A stretch of DNA of 64,000 nt. Origin: Apus apus (Eukaryota > Chordata > Aves > Apodiformes > Apodidae). The stretch is from NCBI RefSeq assembly GCF_020740795.1, contig NC_067283.1:46635869-46699868 (forward strand), given 5' to 3'. Below the pieces are notes generated by a model. That model did not search any database and was not told the DNA's origin. It saw nothing but the letters and a program-made list of their open reading frames with translations. This document shows, in pieces, positions 23,005 through 36,300 of this stretch; the stretch's first letter is position 1, and each line of letters opens with the position of its first letter. The translations under genes and the position numbers were made by a program.

Positions 23005-26000
23005 CACAGGCATTTTGCTTTGTTTAATTTGTGGTAGTGCCTGGACTAATAGTAAAAATAGATTTTCTTTTTCTTTAACCTGATAGGAAAGACTGGACAT
23101 GATAAATAATTAAATCTCTTGTTATTCTATCTACATTAATGTTTCGTATTCTTAGAGCTGTTAATTTATCCCATGTCTGAGAATACTCTGAAGTATCTGA
23201 CAGAATTTAATTGTTTGCTTTTGCTCCATCCCTCTCATATTGATGGCAGAAGTCTGTGGTTGCTTAAGATCACACCATTTTTCAAAAGTTCAGTGTGCTG
23301 ACATGTGCATAGAAAATCAAGGAGCAGACTGTGAAACTTCCCCTTTTGTTGCAAAGTCTATAGCAGTGGAAGTGGAAGGAAGCAATTTAAATTGGTCTTG
23401 TCTTTTTCTTTGGAAATCTGTGTTCCTTGTACATTATAGATAAAAGGGTTGGCTGCAGCAGTTCTTACAAGTTTTGATGAGCTCTCAGAGGCTAAATATG
23501 AATGTTAGCTGGCAAGTGACATGTAGGGAATTTGTCAGTGTAGGCATATTCTCAGAGTGAGAGGTAAGTATTTCATCAGTACTAGGTACGTTCAAAACCA
23601 AAATGGCTAAAAGTATTTTTTTCAGCAGTTACTTTTTAAGTAACTGGAAATTAACACCATATGCCAAATGTATGGATTTGATCTTGAAATGACAGCATTT
23701 CTCATTGTCTAGGAAGGGGCAAAGGAGAAAGAGGAAAACTGAAACAATGCTGTTGGGGAAGGGAGATTTCAATAGTCTTTGTGAGTTCATAGGATGTTTT
23801 GTGAGAGTTGGATCTGAAGGAAAAAAAAGAGGTGAAGATAGCTCACAACTCTTTGATGAAATATTATTAAGGGTACAGTGAAAATACAAGTGTAGAAACC
23901 AACTTGCCTAAATTGTAAGTTCTTCATTGACCTTTAACACAAGGAAGAAGAATAACAGAGAAGTTGCAGTGCAGAGCAGATAGCGTGGACAAGTCTCAAA
24001 GTGCAGTGTGGGTAAGCAGAGAAAAAAAACAGAAGGGTCAGTGAACAAATGAGATGCAATTAGTGAGGGACATCAAAAGTAACTGGAAATCAATAAAAAC
24101 TACATTAGTGATAAGACAAAGAATAATAAAAACTTGTCCACTACTGAGTCTGAGGATAAATACCTTGTAAGGTGTTACTTTTGTGTCAGTCTTCACTTAA
24201 AGCTCAATGGCAATCTTTCATAACTAATATTAAAGACAAATAAAGACAATCTCAACCTTTAGGGCCAAACACTAACTAGAAGTATCTGGTATTTTAAAGT
24301 TGATGACAACTTCTGATCTGTTGATCAACTGACCAAAGCTATTTGAGTTATCTTGAAGATGTGATGAATAACAGAAAACATAATATAAAACTGATATAAA
24401 ACTGAATGTAGTGCATCTCATGTTGGTGGACAAAACCAGCATAATTTTAATCCCCAGAACAAATACCAATTCTGCTAAAACTTTATAAAAACCTAGAGAG
24501 TAGTAAGACAAGTAAAAGCTTCTCCCTTTCTGCCATCTTCTTGCCTCCCTGCAAATGCAAGTAAAACAAGTGCAATTTAAAATGGCAAGTCAGAGTCTGA
24601 CTTAGCAGTCGTAACCTGTGTAATTTGGCTTTGTGGCACTGTTACCCATATGCATCAGGAAAAGTTCCTGTAGTGACAGATGTAGAAATTACTGGCATAT
24701 TAGCCAACAGGAATACCCAGCTAGTACTTCAAAGACGCATTCTGGACTGTCAGGTGTAGGATCAAGGTATCAGGTTCTCACTGGAGAATTTCTTCCTGTC
24801 TTTGATTTCGTGTTTATTTCATATTAAGTATTGCCAGCTTAGTTTTAAGTGTTGAAGGAGTTTAGCCAGCAACATTCAGTAGCACACATGCAGTTTTACT
24901 TGCTGGGGGGGGTGTGTGTGTGTGTCTAAAGAATACTGAAGTATATATAAAAGGGAAATTTGCATTCACATATTATTTGATATTGAATATAGGATGTACC
25001 ACCAAGCCTATAATAAATGTTTATTAAAAGAAGGAATAAATACTGCATCACCTTCCAGTCCTAGATAGAGCTGTCTCATTCTATTTAATAAGCAGAGGAG
25101 GTTTATAGTGTTTGCCCAACCATTTCCCAAGGTACCTTTTTTTTTTTACTTGTCACAATATGACTTTATTGCTTCTTGTTGTGTTAAGGTCCTACATTGT
25201 CTTGTCTCTTCTCTGAGACAGATTAGTCAGCTGCTATGAATCAACGGACCTCCAGTGAAACTGTTGCAGCAACATTGATTTACAGCAGCTGAATATTGGC
25301 TCTTATTCTTTACAAATTGCTGATGTCATTAACTATTTAGAAGACAAGTTTCAGATATACAGTTCACTTAAGATTGTCTCATGTAGTTCTTGATGAATGC
25401 ATTGAAGTCTCTAAATACTGTTATGGACTCATAAAACCTGATTCACATGCAGTTTCATCTGCACTGCATTGCAGCCATGGCTTAAACCACTTTTGAAAGT
25501 CTTAATACTAAGAACACTCTGGCCTGATTGTGGTCGTTCAACACACTTAGCTGAATGGAATGAAAATATACTCATGTTTCATCAAAAAAGGAAAAAAAAG
25601 AACAAACTTAAGACATGCAACGAGTAAACAACAAGCTAAAGCTGTACACAATAAAATCCCATTATCAGATGCCACTGAATTTCTAACAGATCATATACAA
25701 TTGATATTGCTAAGCAAAAAGAGATTAACAGCAGGTCTGTAGAAATTGTAAACTGAAGAGAGAATAATACTATAAAAAAGCAGTGGAGAAAGGTCTTGTT
25801 TAAATTAAAGATAGAATGTTATTGTGGAAAGTGGCCAAGAAAGATGATATTTTACCCTTTTTCTCCTGTATGGCTCTTACCTTTATTCACACTAATTTCC
25901 CCATGCTTTTTTCTTTTCTTTATAATTTATGTGTTTTTGATTTCTGAATATGCTGCTTATTTCAACCAAAGCTGAGTGATTGTGATTTGCCTACACAGTC

Positions 26001-29000
26001 TGTGCTGGTAGAGAGTGAAGGCAGCCTGCTCCTTGCTGTTGTGAATCTGAGCAAGTGCCCCAGTGCAATGAGAGTCCTCATCACAGGAGTCACAGGGGAG
26101 GGTGTGGCAGCCCAGGTTGGAGAGCTACAACCTTCACAGTATGGGAATTCATTGTCAAGGTTGATACAGAGGGGTGGGGGTATTAGAAAAGGGAAGCAAT
26201 GTCACACACATACCTGGGAAATTGGTACTTCCTGGGAAGTATGGGGATAGAGAGAGATTGAAAAAGAGAGAGAGAGAGCTCCAAGTATGAATTTGAGGAT
26301 ATGGGCAGGAAGGGCTCACTTTAAACATAAAGAAAAACATGGATAGAATTTTAATTCTAATTAAAATAATTTTTATTATGTGCACATTTCTGCACTTAAA
26401 AAAATACATTATTTTTAGCTTTTTCATCAGGTATCAGAATTCTCTGTAGTAGCTGGATGTTGTTCCTTGAGCAATTTAGTAATCTGAGACTTTTCAGGGC
26501 TGCTGAGTGTGTTTTCTACCTGCTCTAACTTCAATTGAGAGATGGGATTGGAAGGGCATGATGTTTTGACTTTTTCAGCTGTTGTTTTTTATGTATATAT
26601 TTATACAACGTGTATTTATACAAACATTTATTTATACAATAGTTATATTTATATAATAATTACATTTATAACATTATACTGTAATGTTTTATACATTAGG
26701 AGTATCCCCAAGTTTCAACAGTTTGCCCAAACAGTCATGCAGTCTGATAATGAACAGATTATTGTTTGAGAACACAGGGCTGACCTTACTGGAGTAAATA
26801 AAACATTTATTTAAAAAAAAAAAAAAAGCCACAACAAAAATTATTTGTGTCTCTACCTCCCTACCTCCTTCCTGTAATTTTCTGATAATGCAGTGCTTTT
26901 CACAGGAGCATGAGTTCTTTCTCCCAACAAACAGATAATCATCAGTTATCTGAACACTTTTTATCTGCCACTGAAATGCAAAGCAAGATTTGTATTCTTC
27001 CTGCTTTCATATAAATGCAGATCTTCCCATATCCTAGTTTAGTAAATGTAGCTGTGTAAACAAGTTTTCCATGACAAATCTTTTTAATTTGTGTCTCTAC
27101 TCAATAATATTCTCCCCTCTTTTTTTTTGTTTTGTTTTGTTTGGTTGGTTTGGTTTGGTTTTTGCAACTGAAACTAATAGTAACTTAAAAATTTATGTTG
27201 GATTTCATTGGTAGGTGAGAAGATGCCCTCTGGGTACCAGATAAGTGAATGACAAATGGGAAGGAGGCATTTGATGTCCTCTAATGGCTGTGATTTGTGG
27301 GCACTTCTCACAGGCCTGCACTTGGGCAGAATTGGGAATGCATTTCCATTTACCTGTAATGAGAGGTAAGTAGAACCTGCTTTCTCAATCTCAATCTTTC
27401 TGAAGAGGGAAGCTGCTTAACTTACTACTCCTGATGTAAAGTACTAAAGTACTTGGCTCTTTGCCTGTTGTATCCATTTCTTGTTTACTTTTCAATTCAT
27501 TCACTATCAAGAAGAAAGTCAGCATTAGACAAAATGCAGACCTGTTATTTTCACAGGTTTCTGATTGTTTTCAAACTGCTGCATTGGCACACACTTGTAG
27601 TCTTTCTTTCCTGGAGAATTTATAAATTGGTTCCTATCTGGTTAGATAATCAAGAGAAGCATCTCTGCATAGTTTTGTTTGGCTGTGTTTGTTTTGTTTT
27701 CCTTTTAATGAAGACGTTGCAAGCAGAAAATAATCAGTGTCATGCAGAAAAGACCTCCTTTCTTAACTAATAATAAAATGTTACTGAATCTTATGCTGCT
27801 GGTACATGTTTTAGGGTAGAATGTGGAAACAATATGTTTATTAGCAAGAACTTATATATATACATGCACACGCAGGACTGAATTTGAAATAAAATGATAT
27901 TATGAAAGTGGAGAACCTGCAAATCACATAGATATGGCGTTCATAGCTGGACCTTTCTGATGAGGGGAGTGAATTCTGGTTTTGTTCAAATGCTGGAGGT
28001 TTAGTTTATTTGCCCAATAAAATGGTGATGGTATCTCTTACTGAGATCACAGTGCTGTTTTCTTGAGTTCTGTAAAAACTCATGGAAGACAGGTAATGAA
28101 TGATCTAGAGAGCTCACAGCAAGACTATGAAGACAGTCTGAGTTTCTTGAGAGGTTGGGAATTGAACAGAGAACTGACTAACACATAGACTTCCCATTCT
28201 GGAGGAGTTAGCTTGTATGAGATTAAACAAAAAAACATTCAAAGGACAGACAAAGGGCAATTGTTTTAAGAAAATATTTAATGTGAATCAGAAAGGGAAA
28301 ACAAATCTGTTGACAGTGAGAACAAACCTCTTAAGACCATGAAAAGAGCTGGAGATAAATGAAAGAGCTTTATTAACTCAAACTCTGCCTTTAGCTTTAA
28401 CTGTAAATACCTGAGTCTTTTTACCTCCAGTTCTCTGCCTTTGTCATAGTGGTGAACATGTTAGTCTAAAAACTTCCAATGAAATCCAGGTTTTGGCAAG
28501 AAAGATGGATGTTTGTTTCAGTCTCTTGAGACTAGACACCAGCTAGAAAGAGTTCCTGACAGAACTCCCACTAGGGCATTTTTTATTCTCATTGCTCTTT
28601 GTTTAATTTCTCCACCTTGGAGAAATGACTGGATAGAGGAAGAAGTGGCAGATTTGCTGCCACTGAATAGGATGACTGTATGTATTACAGTGATGACTGT
28701 CCTCGCATGCTCGTCTGTGTATATTGTTATTTTGCCTCATTTCAGCATTAATGCTCTACTGTGCTGTAGATTGCAGACCACAATAGGACAGTTTGGGAGT
28801 AATTTTGAAAGCCAAGTGTTTTCTTGGAGAAGTGGAACTACCGCACGTGTATCTGCATCATGCTCCTCTGCAGGAGTGATTTTTCTCAGAGGTTGAATCG
28901 AGCCAGCATGCTGTCTACCAACACTTTGAAATGTTATTGAGCTATACCAAAGTAGTGGAAGATGAATGGGTGGTAACTATGATCAGATAAAGAAGAAAAT

Positions 29001-29327
29001 AGTATTCAATAAAGTAAAGCTAATTTACCATCATTTTAAGTGTAATCTGGAACAGAAACCAATTTGGCTGATCCTCAGCAGCTTTTTTTGTAGGGGTACC
29101 TAGCCAGCTCTTTAAACAGGTGGATCACAGCATGCAGTTCTTTCCAGAATTCCAAGAATTCTGTAGCTAGAGACCTACAAAAATGTTAGTGCTATGGAAA
29201 AAAATAACTAAACAACAAATTGTTCAATGTTTTTTTCCACTATAAAAATTCAAGGTGTGACTCGAAGTATCACACTACCTCTTCAAACTCCAAAAAAACA
29301 AGGTGGCTCTTTACCACTATGACATGT
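23005..29327. other. Intergenic AT-rich sequence; no gene recognised
   Basis: This contains simple repeats only: G7(TG)n at about 24,905-24,925, (AG)8 at 26,265-26,278, an AT-rich block with repeated TTATACA at 26,585-26,695, A15 at 26,813-26,827, and TTTTG/TTTGG runs at 27,120-27,165. No open frame longer than 127 codons occurs and none has recognisable homology. Confidence 0.5.
26585..26695. repeat. AT-rich degenerate repeat (TTTATACA-like units)
   Basis: Units resembling ATTTATACA recur with variable spacing: TATTTATACAACGTG, then TATTTATACAAAC, then TTATTTATACAATAG. It is low-complexity sequence, and the open frame across it is not a gene. Confidence 0.7.
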
Positions 29328-29612
29328 AGTTGCACTATGGAACTTACTGCCACAGGATGTGGTGGATGTGAAGTGTGTACTTGGGTTTAAAGAACAAATT
29401 GACAAGTTTGTAGAAGAAATATCCGTGCAGGTCTATTAAATAAAAAGACTCCCCTCTGACTCTGGAAATCCCTAATTCCCCGATTATTTAAGGCTAGGAG
29501 ACATAACATGAACATGTTTGCCCTGTTCTTTCTTCTGTCAGAGTTACAATATTATTTGATACAGAGTACTAACCCTGGTGGACTTGTTCTGACACAGAAC
29601 ATGGAGGTTCTA
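29328..29612 (+). mobile_element. Ancient CR1/L3-like LINE 3' end
   Basis: The text TGGAACTTACTGCCACAGGA, GTGGTGGATG, AAAGAACAAATTGACAAGTT and later GGACTTGTTCTGACACAGAA follows the order of the conserved 3' region of old reptile/bird CR1 elements (typically GGAACTCATTGCCACAGGAT ... GGTCTGACCCAGTATGG). It is strongly diverged, implying a much older insertion than the other CR1 copies. The left boundary is uncertain and may reach 29,255. Confidence 0.6.
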
Positions 29613-30245
29613 ATGTGGGGGGATCCTGGATTTTTGCTTAGTGCTGTGTACTAGATGTCTCCCATTCCTTTCTGATTCTCTATTTGACAAGTAGCCAGGT
29701 ACCAGCACTTGATCCGTTTTGGGAACATTGTCTACCAGCCTAGGGCAGATAAGTCAGTGCCTGTCTTGCTGTATAATTGTAATTTTAAGATTGCATTTAA
29801 AGAAAATAATCAGTCGTTACATGAACTCAATTACTGGATACCCAAAACACCAGATCTACTTCAAATTACTATCTAAGGGTAGTAGGTAGAACATAAGAAA
29901 CTCTTCTACTAATTATGAGCCAAAGGCCAAGTCTTTCTTTTGGCTGACTTTAGTTCTGTATCAGAACATTCCTGGATTTTTCTTTATAGGATTATCCCAG
30001 TTTACCAAGTAAAAGTGTAGCTTACTGCAGTATTAGTCTTTCTGTCAGCATTCCTGGAACACTGAAATAGCTCTGTTCTTGAAATAATTCAGAGTATAAT
30101 TAATTCCATTATGTGGGAAGTATGCTGTAGTTACTGTGTACCATACTGCACCAAAGAAAGATATTAAAAAAGCTTTTGAAATGTAGAACACATAAAATGG
30201 AGAATATAAACCTGTTATTTATCAGTGCTGGATTCTCCTCCTGGG

Positions 30246-30556
30246 ACTGAGCAATCCTGGTGCTGATCTCCTTTCTGGTGACCAGCAACAGAACACAAGG
30301 AAATGGAATGAAGCTGTATCGGGAGAAGTTCAGATTGGACATTAGGAAAACATTCTTCACTGAGAGGGTGGTCAGTCCCTGGAAGAGGCTCCCCAAGGAA
30401 GTGGTTACATCACCAAGCCAGTCAGAATTCAAGGAGTCTGTGGACCATGCTCTTAGTCATATGGTTTAGTTTTAGGTAGTCCTGCGAGGAGCAGGGAGAT
30501 TGGACTTGATGATCCTTATGGGTCCCTTCCAACTTGAGATATTCTATGATTCTGTG
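30246..30556 (+). mobile_element. CR1 LINE 3' fragment
   Basis: A sense-strand CR1 tail: GAACACAAGGAAATGGAATG, TTCAGATTGGACATTAGGAA, TTCTTCACTGAGAGGGTGGT, TGGACTTGATGATCCTTATG, GGGTCCCTTCCAACTTGAG and the terminal ATTCTATGATTCTGTG. It is 5'-truncated near 30,246. The internal frame is open for only about 69 codons and is 3' UTR-like, so there is no functional enzyme. Confidence 0.9.
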
Positions 30557-32584
30557 TTTCCTTCTTAAGCTACACTATATGTTTGATACACTTAATTCTG
30601 TATTCTAAGTACAAAGGCATGCAAATAAAGCAGATGATGATTTCTGTATCTATAACCTAATCCAACATGGATTGGAATGAGGAGAGGATTGCTTTTCAGT
30701 GCTTCTTTGTTGTAACACTGGTGTGAGTTTTAAATTCTATCTGCCGTAAAGGAGAAAGACTGGATGCCACAGTGGGGTCTGTTCACCTGATTACCAGTTC
30801 CCCCATCATCCCTTCACTCGCTTTGGCTCCCTGACTGCAGACTCCAGACCAGAACACAGCAACTGATCTGTATTCTCCTGCTTGTGCTGCATGCAGTACG
30901 ATATCTTCCACCTTTTATCACTCTTAACTTAATGTCATCTTCTGAGTCAGAATCTTCCAAGCATTTAGCTTCAACTATCCTTTCTTTTTATTTCCCTCTG
31001 GATTTTGTGTGTTACTACTCTACACGTTGTGCTTTATAGCTATGACCTGCTTTCAAAGTTGTTGTCTTAACAGTGCATTTTTGGCCTAGCACCTTCTGTT
31101 CCCCAGGAAATTCTGACTTCCGTTCTGATTCTGAATTATTCTTATCCTTTTTGGTATTCTGGAATTTCCTAGGAAAAAAACACTCCTGTATTTTCCAGTC
31201 TTAGTACATAGGTACAGTGTTACATCCTAATGCTGGGATATCAGGGGCAGCTGAAGTGCAGCAGTATCTGCTGAGTGGCAGCAGCACTGTGCTGGTGTGA
31301 GGACTGCTGAGGAACCCAAGTCCTTCATTAGGAAAGTAATAGGTTAGGGTGGCTGCAGCAGCCAATGCCATCATATCACCTTGGGTCCTCACTGCACAGG
31401 TCTGCTGGCCAAGCTGGCTGCAAAATTGTTTCCAACGATGCCAGGGCTGTATGCTGATTAAAAACTGCTCCTGGAGTTCCCATCCCATGAATTTGCTGAG
31501 TCTTGGCCTTGAGGAGCTTCACTAGTTGAAGAGTTTGAATAGTGGCCTCTAGTATTACAAAGATTATTTACCTCTCACTGAAACAGATTCTTTCTTTTGT
31601 ATCTTATGTCTGAGTTCAGAGCAAGGATTTGGAAGGTTCCTTCTTTGGGGCCATTGCTGATGCTCTACAAATGAAGTTGTCCCAGGCGATGTCCTCCATC
31701 ACCATCCTGGCTTCCCTTTTGTTTCTGTATAGACCATGGGAGGAGAAAAATTTTCTCATGAGTGTTCTTAGTGAGGAATAAACAGGAAGAGACAATGACC
31801 TCTGATAGTTTATAAAGGTTCATATAATAAAAGCATTGAAGAACAATGGAAGAGATGTCTTCCTTGACAGAGAACTGTATAGTGGTACAGTTTTCCTTTG
31901 CTTCACAGCTCCTAACACTAAGTGCCTTATGTCAGCTTTTAAACTAGCAAACAGTTGAGTGCATTTTAAAGTTGAACTTTTATCACAGTGTCTTGGCTCT
32001 ATTCCCAGCAAAGAAACACATAAAATAACTTGGTTTTGTGCTCTGAAAAAATTCAGATTTGCTTTCCTATGTTTGATTTCTACTTGGGGAAAAAAAGTAT
32101 TTCCGCAAGCCAGCAGTTTCATTCTGAGATTAAATGGAATAAAGAGCCTGAGGAATCCAAATAAACATGCCCAGAATTGTACATCAATGCAGAGGGACTG
32201 CTACCAGGTGAGGGGACAGGACTGCTGGTTTCCTTTGGCTTTCTCTAACTTTCCTATCAGTCATTTATGGCTGTATGAATGTCAGAAAGCTCTTGACTCT
32301 GCGTCCTCTCTGGGCCTGATAGGTTACTTCTGTGACCTTGCTGTTCCTTGTTTTCTTTAGCATGTGTGGATATTGGAGGTCTGGGCTGCAAGCCTCATAG
32401 TGGTGCTTCTGAGCATGAAACTGAGGATCTGTTTTGCATGCTTTGCAAAGTAGCACAAGGGCTGAGGATGATGGATTGTAGGATAATCTTGGATCACTAG
32501 GTAGTGCTCAAGGCCAGCCTGGTGCAATCTTGCCCCTAGTACCTGCTGGGTGGACTAAGGAATGAAGAAATTTAAATGCTATCT

Positions 32585-33115
32585 GCTGTATATATCCATG
32601 CACCAGTACATGCTGGTGGCCTCCAAGCTGGAAAGCTGTTTGGCAGAAAAGGATCTGGAGGCCTTGGTGGACACCGGGTTGAACACAAGACAGCAATGTG
32701 CCCTTGCCACAAAGAAGGCAAGTAGTATCCTGGGCTGTGTTAGACAAAGTATTGTCAGCAGGTCAAGGGAGATGATCCCTTCCCTCTATTCAGCACTGAT
32801 GAGCCCACACCTTGAGTTCTGTGTCCAGTTATGGGCTCCCCAGTACAAGAGGGACATAGGCATACTGGAGAGAGTCTAGTGAAGGGCCACTGATACAATT
32901 AGGGGATCAGAGTATGTCTCCAATGAAGGAAGGCCGAGGGAGCTGGGATGGTTCAGCCTGGAGAAGAGATAGCTCTAGGAGATCTCATTAATGCATATAA
33001 ATACCTGAAAGGAGGGCACACAGAGGATGGAGACAGGCTGTTTCCAGTGGTGCCCAGTGACAGAACCAGAGATGATGAGCACAAGCACAGGTGGGTTCCC
33101 CTGAATGTCAGGAAA

Positions 33116-33147
<32 letters not shown>

Positions 33148-33340
33148 CTGCAAGGGTGACTGGGCACTGGAACAGGTTGCACAGAGAGGTTATGGAGTGT
33201 TCACCCTTGAAGACAGTCAAAAGCCATCTGGACATCGTCCCTGGCAGCTGGCTCTGGGTGGCCCTGCTTGAGCAGAGGTGCCAAACGAAGTGACCTTCAG
33301 AGGTCCCTTCCTACCACAGTCAATTTGTGATTCTGTAATT
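32585..33340 (+). mobile_element. CR1 LINE fragment (end of RT domain plus 3' UTR)
   Basis: The sense strand encodes recognisable C-terminal reverse-transcriptase text (LESCLAEKDLEALVDTGLN, then SILGCVRQSIVSRSREMIPS, LYSALMSPHLEFCVQLWAPQ, YKRDIGILERV), then a stop and the CR1 3' UTR. It ends at AGGTCCCTTCCTACCACAG and TTGTGATTCTGTAATT. The frame is degraded by stops and indels, and a T29 tract (33,119-33,147) interrupts the 3' UTR. It is a dead copy. Confidence 0.92.
33119..33147 (+). repeat. T29 tract inside CR1
   Basis: Twenty-nine T residues replace the short CTTCTTT-like stretch that normally follows AGGAAATA in CR1 3' UTRs. It is an in situ mononucleotide expansion or a small insertion, and a likely polymorphic or error-prone site. 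Confidence 0.9.
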
Positions 33341-36300
33341 TATACTAGTAAATAAAAAGTCCATGGTTAGTTCTCTGGCTCTCAGGCTAGTATTATGACA
33401 TAGGCCTTGTCCATACCAGCTAAATTCTCCTCCCTCTCCTGAACACAGTGGTTGCATTGGTGCTGCATACTGCGAGCACTCTCTGGCATATGCTCCCTTC
33501 TGAGAGGTCAGAGTAGCTGCTGGTTGGTCTGTGCCAAAACCAGGCCTGGCAGTGCCCTAACGGGCTGGACTGTGTCAATGACTGTGGGACTGTGCTGGAG
33601 CCTATGGTCAATATATGTTTGGTTTGCTAACAGAAATGTAGTCTATCAAACCTATTCTCTGTATTCCAACCATGTTAGTGGAAATCAGCATAGTTACCGG
33701 GAGATTTCTAGATACAGGTTTCTTCCCTCTGCATTTGTTCTTAATTCATAAATGTTAAAAGCATCCTGCCTTGCCTCAGAACTCTTCTGACTCCCACCCT
33801 GCTCTCCACCAGCCTGGGCTTCCTGACGTGTTTTCCTGACGCTGCCTGGGTGTTTTGCCAGTGCAGAGGCTAGCGCTGGCACATCTTCCCAGCTGCTGAC
33901 TCAACTGCAGGGAGAGGGGCAGAGGAGAAATTCAGGAAGAGAAAGGCAATGAAAAGAAACCATGGAAAACCAAGATCAATGCAAAACCAGGAGCAAAAGA
34001 AAGAAAAAAAAAGAAAATAAAAATCTAGAAAGAAAATAGTGCTAGAAAGAAGCCTGGAGCTAGCAGGGTGGAGAAAGGAAACAAAAGAATTTAGTGAAAT
34101 AAAAAAATATATAAAGCAGAAAATAAAGGGAAGAAGGCAAACATTCTTTATGTTCTTTCTTTACGTTCTTTTTCATACTAATGCATGCTCTAAGCACCAG
34201 CTTAGAGTGTGTAACCAGCTACATCCCTAGGTTTGTATTTTGCTGTAGTTCTGCTACACATGGTTTACAGCTTTCAACAGCATTCTAGCTGAAGCAGAAG
34301 GAGCTTGTAGCATTTTTCTTCCTTTCTGTCCCCCAGTGCCCTCTCAACATTTCCTACATTCTGCCAACAGGAGCAGAAGGTTGCTTGGCACCATTTGCCC
34401 ACTAGATTGAGTGTAAAACCATCTTGGCAGTGATTCCTGGTAAAACACATATCCTTTCTATATGGGTTCTTCCCTGCAAAGTTTTGGGTAATATTCCTCT
34501 AGTTACCTCTCTCATTTGTGTTTTTTTTTCCTGTGTAGCCAGATTGTATGGGAATGAACATTGGTGTAGTGCTCACCTTTTGCTAGTTTACAGTATGTTT
34601 AAGGGTCACTGATGCCGATATATGTTTTTGCCTCCCTATTCTTTCCCTCATCTGTAGATTTTTTTTTCCTGTGTTATATGCAAATAAGATAGAAGCTTCT
34701 ACACAGGTCAACACATTTTACCAAGAACAAACAAGGCACCAAGAAAATGACATTCGTGCCTGTTGAGTGTACAAACTCTGCGGTACTTTCACACAGGCTG
34801 TGTACGCTTTTCTTCACTTTTGAAGTGTGTGCGAAGTTCTGTTTCTTTGAAGAAAAGAAAAAACAAGGAGGCAGTGGATTTGCTTACAATTCCAACCCCC
34901 TTACTCAGTCTGTGTTGTCTAAAAGCTCTTCTCTCAGTGCTGATTCAGGTTATTTCTGGGGCTTGCTTTTCAGTCTGTTCCTGTGATAGCCCCTTCTTTC
35001 TCTTTTGTTCACTGCTACTTGGTGAAAGAATAATCAGCTCAACCCCTTTGCCCACATAGTTCAAATCTGGAGGATCCACAGATAAGTAGTGCCTTTGGAG
35101 AATGCCTTCCTTGTATCATTTCAAACTGTTACAGTCATAAAAAAATGATACTTACAAGCTGTAGTGACCTTTGATCATGAGAGAAGTAGGCAAGGCACTG
35201 TAACTGATACCCTCTGTCCATTAAAAAAACAGTTCTCTATATAATCTCATGTTTAGTACAAAGATTTTAGGAATCTGTGTGTTGATAAGATGCTTCACTC
35301 TTACCACCTGTACTGTTCATTTGAACTCTACTTGAGTAGTACAGCAGCCTAAAAAAATTTAAAGCTTCCTACTTCCCGCAGCAGCTATTCTTTATGTAAC
35401 TTTAAAATGTACTGAATTAATATCTGGTATCTCATCATATTGTAGCTTTTGTTGAAGCAAGGGGACTATTTCTTTACTTATCTAATTCTAAGATTTGTTG
35501 CTAACATTATTAAACAGAAATTTTGCAGGGCTTAGCTCTGTCTTCTCTAAACTATGATGTTGTTTTTCCTGAAGAATCTTCAGTCACCTAACTGGATTGT
35601 TTTTTGTGTGCATGCTTGTTTGAAAGGATTGCCTGCTGTTCTGGAAATGCAGTTACCCCCAGTGTGGTGATGAGCAACACACAGGTTTCTGCCCTTTTCC
35701 TCTCCTGGTTTTGTTCAATGGGTAAACTTAACAACAGCACAGAAGTGCAGGAAGTCTGTGTCAGCAGCCTAAGCTGCAAAGGTGCTCATATTGGCATGGC
35801 CTGAAAGTATGAAAGGGATAAATCCATGTATTGCAGAGTTCTTTTTGTCCAAGTAGCCTGAAGGGAATGAACTGGCTGTGCCACCTCTGTAGACACCATA
35901 GCTCATCTACTTATATGGGCAATGTGGGAATGATTTGGCAGGCAAAAAGCACACTCCAGACCTGCAGCAAGAGATGCTAAGATGTAGGTAGAGTCACAAA
36001 TGCCACAGAGTAGATTTGAGAGTTTGGGTTTTATTTGTCTTTGGAGAAAATGGTATTTATTCAGTTTATTACATAAACAATTTTATAGTGGAAAAATGTA
36101 TGTATTTTTCTAGGAAGGAGTTTGTAAAACCACATGAGCACTCTAACCTCACTTCCTTTGAGTCAAGGTTGGACCCCTAACTTCTGTCTTCTTAACTGTA
36201 GTCCTCAAAACCTGACAAGGTGTTCATTCTTGCTGTGTTTAGATATGGGGGAATATGAATGAGAATTTACAAAGAATATTGTCAGTGTTGTCAATAATTT

